From Gammaproteobacteria bacterium (GTDB taxonomy: Bacteria; Pseudomonadota; Gammaproteobacteria; UBA9214), in assembly GCA_029859555.1 (NCBI GenBank), contig JAOUCV010000048.1, forward strand, positions 1 to 10,924: a stretch of 10,924 nucleotides of DNA, given 5' to 3'. The position numbers were made by a program, and so were the translations under genes. The notes beneath the pieces are model-generated. The model saw nothing but the letters and a program-made list of their open reading frames with translations, ran no database searches and had not been told where the DNA came from. Numbering within the stretch: position 1 is the first letter of the stretch; each line of letters starts with the position of its first letter. Shown here piece by piece: positions 8,268 to 10,924 of the stretch.

Positions 8268-9116
8268 ATGACGAATACAAATCCGGTCTTCAGCTTTGAG
8301 TTCTTTCCACCCAAGACTGCCGACGGCGTTGCCAAACTGGCAACTAGCAGTGCCGCACTTGCCGAGCTGAAACCGGGTTTCTTTTCGGTCACTTTTGGCG
8401 CCGGTGGCTCAACACGCAACCACACTTTTGAAACCGTCGTTGACCTGCAAAAAAACACCGGCATAGATACCGCGCCGCACATTTCCTGTATCGGCTCTAC
8501 ACGGGACAATATTCGCGAGGCACTGTTCGCCTACCGGGAAAAAGGGATTTCACACATGGTCGCGCTGCGCGGTGACATGCCCTCTGGCATGGTGGAAGCC
8601 GGCGAACTTCGCTACGCCAATGAGCTGGTCAGCTTTATCCGTGAAGAAACCGGTGACCACTTCCATCTGGAGGTTGCCGCATACCCGGAATACCACCCCC
8701 AGGCCAACAGTCCGGACAGTGATTTCGCCAACTTCACCCGCAAGGTTGAAGCCGGTGCCAATAGCGCCATTACACAATATTTCTACAACCCGGATGCCTA
8801 CTTGCGCTTTGCAGACCGTTGCGCCGGTGCCGGTATAGACATCCCGATTTTCCCCGGCATCATGCCCATCACCAATTACCACCAGCTGGCGCGGTTCTCG
8901 GATGCCTGCGGCGCAGAAATTCCGCGCTGGATGCGCAAACGCCTGGAGGCCTACGGTGATGACATCGCATCCATCCGCGCATTTGGTGAAGAAGCAGTTA
9001 CCAGTCTGTGCGCCCGCCTGCTAAGGGAAGGCGTACCCGGCCTGCACTTTTACACGCTGAACCAGGCAAAGCCAGCCATTGCCATCTGGAACAATCTTTC
9101 ACTGACTTCATCATAA
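8268..9116 (+). CDS. metF: 5,10-methylenetetrahydrofolate reductase
   Basis: MetF reduces 5,10-methylene-tetrahydrofolate to 5-methyl-tetrahydrofolate, the methyl donor for making methionine from homocysteine; it is an FAD-containing TIM-barrel enzyme. The 282-residue product has FSFEFFPPK (8-16) with Glu11, the equivalent of the catalytic Glu28 of E. coli. It also has TFGAGGST (42-49), ALRGD with Asp103 near FAD (Asp120 in E. coli), AAYPEYHP, the AITQYFYNPDAYLRF segment, FPGIMPI and the C-terminal LHFYTLNQA. Length is slightly below E. coli MetF because the N-terminus is short, which is common. No clear Shine-Dalgarno sequence precedes the ATG, and the stem-loop at 8188-8234 lies just upstream. 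It closes the methyl cycle begun by metK and ahcY, although no methionine synthase gene is in the window. Confidence 0.97.
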   Translation: MTNTNPVFSFEFFPPKTADGVAKLATSSAALAELKPGFFSVTFGAGGSTRNHTFETVVDLQKNTGIDTAPHISCIGSTRDNIREALFAYREKGISHMVALRGDMPSGMVEAGELRYANELVSFIREETGDHFHLEVAAYPEYHPQANSPDSDFANFTRKVEAGANSAITQYFYNPDAYLRFADRCAGAGIDIPIFPGIMPITNYHQLARFSDACGAEIPRWMRKRLEAYGDDIASIRAFGEEAVTSLCARLLREGVPGLHFYTLNQAKPAIAIWNNLSLTSS

Positions 9117-9131
9117 AAAGGTTTTACCCTG
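9115..9131 (+). promoter_or_regulatory. ribosome binding site that supports a CTG start for rsmE
   Basis: AAAAAGG (9115-9121) overlaps the TAA stop of metF and stands seven bases before CTG at 9129-9131. This is normal Shine-Dalgarno spacing for that codon. It is far from the first conventional start in the frame, a GTG at 9246, which has no comparable site close upstream. Confidence 0.65.
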
Positions 9132-9866
9132 CGTATAACCCGCCTATACACACCGCAAGTCCTTGTCACCGGCGAACAGCTTGCGATCACAGGTCAGGCA
9201 GCCCACCATGCCAGTCACGTACTACGATTACGCAGCGGCGCAAACGTGCAGGTGTTTGATGGACAGGGTAACGAACACCAGGCAACACTGCATCAGGTCA
9301 CCCGCTCGGGGATCACACTGGAAATCGGTGCCGCCCTGACAACCATACCTGAGTCACCGCTGCAACTGACCCTGCTACAGGGTATCGCACGTAATGATCA
9401 CATGGACCTGGTATTACAGAAAGCTGTTGAACTTGGCGTACAGACCATCCAGCCGCTGTGGATGCAGCGTAGCCAGAAGCGTTTGAAAGGCGAGCGCATG
9501 GAAAAACGTAGCCGTCACTGGCAAGGTGTAGTCATCAGTGCCTGTGCACAATGTGGCCGGGCAACTGTGCCAACACTGTTAAAGGCGGATGATTATGTCA
9601 ATGGTTTTAATAAAAGCACTGCTGATAACGCGCTGTGCCTGATGCTGCAACCGGACGCCAGTTCATCACTACGCAGCCTGGAAAAACCGGCTGACCGCGT
9701 AACTATACTGGTAGGGCCTGAAGGCGGCCTGACACCTGAAGAACAATCGCTGGCGAGTGCGTCCGGGTTTTCCGGTATTCGGATGGGACCTCGTATACTG
9801 CGTACCGAGACAGCTGCACTGGCCGCCCTTGCAGGCATACAAACCCTGTGGGGCGACTTCGATTAA
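9129..9866 (+). CDS. rsmE: 16S rRNA (uracil-1498-N3) methyltransferase, apparent CTG start
   Basis: RsmE uses SAM to methylate N3 of U1498 in 16S rRNA of the 30S subunit. It is a SPOUT-fold dimer with an N-terminal PUA-like domain. From CTG at 9129 the product is 245 residues, the family's usual length, and begins (M)RITRLYTPQ, matching the MRIPRIY-type start of relatives. The PUA-like part includes HHASHVLRLRSG and VQVFDG. The SPOUT part has QKAVELGV, ISACAQCGR, the SAM-binding LVGPEGGLTPEE and the knot motif MGPRILRTETAALAAL near the C-terminus. No ATG, GTG or TTG occurs in frame between the metF stop and GTG 9246. That GTG would remove 39 conserved residues. It follows metF by 12 bp, so the two are probably co-translated. 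The stop lies 8 bp from the stop of chpC on the other strand. Confidence 0.92.
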   Translation: MRITRLYTPQVLVTGEQLAITGQAAHHASHVLRLRSGANVQVFDGQGNEHQATLHQVTRSGITLEIGAALTTIPESPLQLTLLQGIARNDHMDLVLQKAVELGVQTIQPLWMQRSQKRLKGERMEKRSRHWQGVVISACAQCGRATVPTLLKADDYVNGFNKSTADNALCLMLQPDASSSLRSLEKPADRVTILVGPEGGLTPEEQSLASASGFSGIRMGPRILRTETAALAALAGIQTLWGDFD

Positions 9867-9874
9867 TTACAGCT

Positions 9875-10372
9875 TCAGGCGGCGTTATCCAATTGCTGTT
9901 CCAGCAGACCCTGTAAATATTCGAGATCAGGAATGACTGCTTGCTCCTGGCCAATCCGCACGATGCACTTCAAACCATCATTCTCGTATTCAACAACTTC
10001 ATCTGCTGTGTCGTCGCCAAACCGGATCAATCCGGGCAGGCCCGCCGTTACGATCGCATAGTGCTCAACCGGGCTATCGGGAGAAACCGAATTCACGATC
10101 ATCAAGCGTGAAAATACCGGATTCGAGGGGACATTCAGCCCGCAGACCGCCTCCAGAGAAATCACCGGTATAGTCTTTTCACGCCACTTGACCATACCCA
10201 GAAACCATTCCGGCACATCCGCCCGGGCTTCCGGAGCGCGGTAACTGCCGATCTCGGCAACAGCCACGTTCGGCAATAGCAGATTCATCTCCCGCAGCGG
10301 AACCCACAAACTGCGAACCTTGTCCCGGCTACCTTCCATTTGTGCTACCTCTCTCGTATCTGTATCACTCAT
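9875..10372 (-). CDS. chpC: CheW-like adaptor, ChpC type
   Basis: The 165-residue product is a single CheW-like domain, which in chemosensory arrays links receptors to a CheA-type kinase. The segments LLLPNVAVAEIGSY, PEWFLGMVKWREKTIPVISLEA and SRLMIVNSV resemble ChpC of the Pil-Chp system that controls type IV pili in Pseudomonas. About 20 polar residues precede the domain. There is no signal peptide or membrane segment. Its ATG overlaps the TGA of the preceding kinase gene by four bases, so translation is likely coupled. The assignment to Pil-Chp rather than another chemosensory pathway rests on remembered similarity and on this neighbour. Confidence 0.75.
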   Translation of the reverse strand: MSDTDTREVAQMEGSRDKVRSLWVPLREMNLLLPNVAVAEIGSYRAPEARADVPEWFLGMVKWREKTIPVISLEAVCGLNVPSNPVFSRLMIVNSVSPDSPVEHYAIVTAGLPGLIRFGDDTADEVVEYENDGLKCIVRIGQEQAVIPDLEYLQGLLEQQLDNAA

Positions 10373-10924
10373 GCGACCGCCCCCGCTTCAGAAGCACCTA
10401 TAATCTGTTGAATGGAATCCAGCAGATCATTTTCCTGGTAAGGCTTGCCCAGATAATTATTCACGCCAATCTCCTCTGCACGTTCACGATGCTTGTCGCC
10501 GGTACGTGAAGTAATCATGATGATCGGTACGTGTTTTAGCTGATCGTCATTGCGTACATGCGTAGCAAGTTCAAAACCATCCATGCGCGGCATTTCGATA
10601 TCAAGCAACATCATATCCGGCACACTTTCCTGCAACTGTCCCAGTGCATCAATACCGTCTTTTGCGGTCAGCACCTTGAAACCATTACGTTCAAGCAGGC
10701 GTGTTGTGACCTTGCGGACCGTAATGGAATCATCCACCACCATTACAACCAGCCGGTTTTCTGTCTTCTTTATGACCGGCAAATCAACCGGCCGCATACG
10801 GGTATTGATGCGGGCAATCGCAGCCATATCGAGTATCATGACAACACTGCCATCACCAAGAATGGTAGCGCCGGATACACTACTGACCGTGCTTAACTGC
10901 AAACCCATCGGTTTGATGACGATT
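10369..10924 (-). CDS. chpA: hybrid chemotaxis kinase, C-terminal CheW-like end and receiver domain (partial)
   Basis: The gene enters from beyond base 10924; about 184 codons are visible. The first part (IVIKPMGLQ to VVMILDM) is the end of a CheA-type CheW-like regulatory domain, with the usual GATILGDG turn. After a short linker comes a full receiver domain: VVDDS with the acidic pair, LLDIEMPRMDG with the phospho-acceptor Asp, MITSRTG with the conserved Thr/Ser, and YLGKPYQ with the conserved Lys. A kinase ending in CheW plus receiver, followed by a chpC-like gene, matches ChpA, the hybrid kinase for twitching motility. The Hpt and kinase domains are outside the window, so other hybrid CheA proteins cannot be excluded. 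Confidence 0.8.
   Translation of the reverse strand, partial: IVIKPMGLQLSTVSSVSGATILGDGSVVMILDMAAIARINTRMRPVDLPVIKKTENRLVVMVVDDSITVRKVTTRLLERNGFKVLTAKDGIDALGQLQESVPDMMLLDIEMPRMDGFELATHVRNDDQLKHVPIIMITSRTGDKHRERAEEIGVNNYLGKPYQENDLLDSIQQIIGASEAGAVA

Noticed and set aside
7480..8280. Long minus-strand open frame opposite ahcY (266 codons)
   Set aside because: Antisense shadow of a conserved gene with no independent support.

Overview
The window looks like a gammaproteobacterial chromosome segment made almost wholly of core-metabolism genes. Every long gene matches a well-known family, base composition is moderately GC-rich and even, and I see no insertion sequence, phage gene, CRISPR array, tRNA or rRNA. 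The proteobacterial assignment rests on E. coli-like lengths and residue spacing in Tkt, GapA, MetK and RsmE and on a ChpA/ChpC-type (type IV pilus) chemosensory pair. The species cannot be named from this.

Layout: (1) 1-4603, minus strand, a sugar-phosphate block transcribed tkt > gap > pgk > pyk, with pyk leaving the window at base 1. It feeds pentose-phosphate/Calvin-type carbon exchange into lower glycolysis. A strong intrinsic terminator lies between gap and pgk. (2) 4604-4976, a 373-bp gene-free stretch upstream of tkt, dense in dyads and direct repeats, with a candidate promoter at one end and a hairpin plus seven-T tract in the middle. This is the least explained part of the window. 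(3) 4977-5540, minus strand, a small thioredoxin-fold/peroxiredoxin-like protein with a CNHC motif. (4) 5541-5661, a divergent promoter region with a palindromic -10 element. (5) 5662-9866, plus strand, metK - ahcY - metF - rsmE, an activated-methyl-cycle cluster. MetK makes S-adenosylmethionine, AhcY removes S-adenosylhomocysteine, MetF supplies methyl-folate for remaking methionine, and RsmE is a SAM-dependent 16S rRNA methyltransferase. (6) 9875-10924, minus strand and convergent, the end of a chpA-type hybrid kinase and a chpC-type CheW-like adaptor.

I do not see a new multi-gene system. The points most worth checking are the apparent CTG start codon of rsmE, the structured leader upstream of tkt, the terminator between gap and pgk, and the perfect 10-bp-arm hairpin between ahcY and metF. 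Promoter and RNA-structure calls were made by eye and are tentative.
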